Assembly: GCA_963762425.1 (NCBI GenBank)
Contig: CAVXKY010000019.1
Coordinates: 1 to 64,000, forward strand
DNA length: 64,000 nt
Origin: REEB95 sp963762425
Lineage (GTDB): Bacteria; Pseudomonadota; Alphaproteobacteria; ATCC43930; CGMCC-115725
Direction of reading: 5' to 3'
Numbering within the stretch: the stretch's first letter is position 1; the number at the start of each line of letters is the position of its first letter. The notes under the pieces are model-generated. The model was given only the letters and a program-made list of their open reading frames with translations. It was not told the origin of the DNA and searched no databases. Below, in pieces: positions 63,497 to 64,000 of this stretch. The translations under genes and the position numbers were made by a program.

Positions 63497-64000
63497 TCAA
63501 TAGTCGACATGCAGCCGGGCGGCGAAAAGCGAAACCGGGCCGCGATCCTGGTTGAAAGCCGGGTTGTCGATGAACTGATAATCGAGGGTGAAGGTCGCCG
63601 GCTCGGCCAGGAAAATCGCGTAATAGGTTTCGAGCACGCTCTCGGGCGCGTAATCGAGCCTGCCGTCGCCGACGAAAATCCCAGTGCCGCCGGCGGCGAG
63701 GTAATTGCGTGCGCCTTGGAAACGCCGTTCAACGCGGCCCCCAGACCGACGGTATCCCGGTCCCGGCCCCAGGACTCCCCTGGAGGCTCAGCCCGAGCGA
63801 AACGCCGCGGTCGATATCGGTGAAGGCCCAGGGCTCGCTGTGGCCGTCGTTCCAGCTCAGGCGCGAGAACAGGCCCAGATCGCCGGTCACCGCCTGTTCG
63901 AGATTGAGCGCGAAGCCCGCCTTGTAGCGGTCGCGCCTGGTGGCGACGATGTTCCCGCCATTGGCCGCCGCCTGTTCCAGATTGCCCATGTCGGCGCGGT
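63497..64000 (-). CDS. Carbohydrate porin OprB-type, C-terminal part (cut by window edge, frameshifted)
   Basis: This outer-membrane beta-barrel fragment shows alternating strands (FALNLEQAVTGDLGLFSRLS, GHSEPWAFTDIDRGVSLGLS), then after a frame change near 63760 the terminal strands ESVLETYYAIFLAEPATFTL, DYQFIDNPAFNQDRGPVSLF and AARLHVDY. The last residue is aromatic, as required for barrel assembly. This is the OprB/carbohydrate-selective porin pattern. The N-terminal part lies beyond 64000. Confidence 0.7.

Overview
The window reads as chromosomal DNA of a GC-rich alphaproteobacterium, most likely of Rhodospirillales type. The evidence is the base composition, small alphaproteobacterial marker genes (DUF1013/TrcR, DUF1192, IalB, an L31-MotA-like-OmpA neighbourhood), the aerobic cobaltochelatase pair cobS/cobT next to dnaJ-like and bolA genes, and a tkt-gap-fda-thiE operon. 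No rRNA operon, CRISPR array or prophage is visible. Two tRNA genes are present (Gln-TTG and elongator Met-CAT).

Layout. 1-4.6 kb: a translationally coupled four-gene operon (hcmB, a PaaK-type CoA ligase, a MeaB-type GTPase, hcmA) whose large mutase subunit carries the Ile/Asp pair that marks 2-hydroxyisobutyryl-CoA mutase. 4.7-9.6 kb: an acyl-CoA ligase, a lipoprotein acid phosphatase, propionyl-CoA synthetase and a cupin. 9.6-17.7 kb: trcR, an oxidoreductase, bdhA, an O-acetylhomoserine sulfhydrylase, a hydrolase and a 1,030-residue membrane-anchored coiled-coil protein. 17.9-26.4 kb: hsp20 with a possible RNA thermometer, an extended L31, MotA/OmpA-type genes, suhB, efp and epmA, a SeqA-N/RAMA protein behind a triple 8-bp palindrome, and a TonB-like gene. 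26.5-31.6 kb: central carbon genes on the minus strand. 31.8-42.4 kb: tRNA-Gln, a PHB depolymerase-like esterase, opgC, DoxX, an MFS carrier, then an amidohydrolase/UbiD/TRAP group suggesting uptake and decarboxylation of an organic acid. 42.5-50.4 kb: an FNR-type box followed by NfnA-like, NfnB-like, a fused gamma-alpha 2-oxoacid:ferredoxin oxidoreductase subunit, its beta subunit, and a large protein that looks like a degenerate pyruvate:ferredoxin oxidoreductase TPP domain ending in a one-cluster ferredoxin domain. 50.5-57 kb: tRNA-Met, rlmN, ialB, a GNAT gene, cobT, cobS, dnaJ-like, bolA. 57.07-63.10 kb: a mobile island of two IS1595-type elements placed side by side at the same 8-bp target (three copies of GAATAAAA), with passenger genes and a nested IS3-family element. 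63.1-64 kb: a ribbon-helix-helix gene and the end of a carbohydrate porin gene.

How parts may work together. The Hcm operon would turn 2-hydroxyisobutyrate into 3-hydroxybutyryl-CoA using cobalamin; the cobaltochelatase genes show that corrin synthesis is encoded, and bdhA plus the depolymerase show 3-hydroxybutyrate/PHB metabolism. The oxygen-sensitive oxidoreductase cluster sits behind an FNR-like site, consistent with low-oxygen expression; it is the best candidate here for an undescribed system.

Caution: many genes are interrupted by single-base indels although the protein stays recognisable across the frames. They are dense at 0.5-6 kb, 45-50 kb and 57-64 kb and absent from 6.3-17.6 kb. 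I treat most as likely sequence errors and give whole-gene spans, noting where frames shift.
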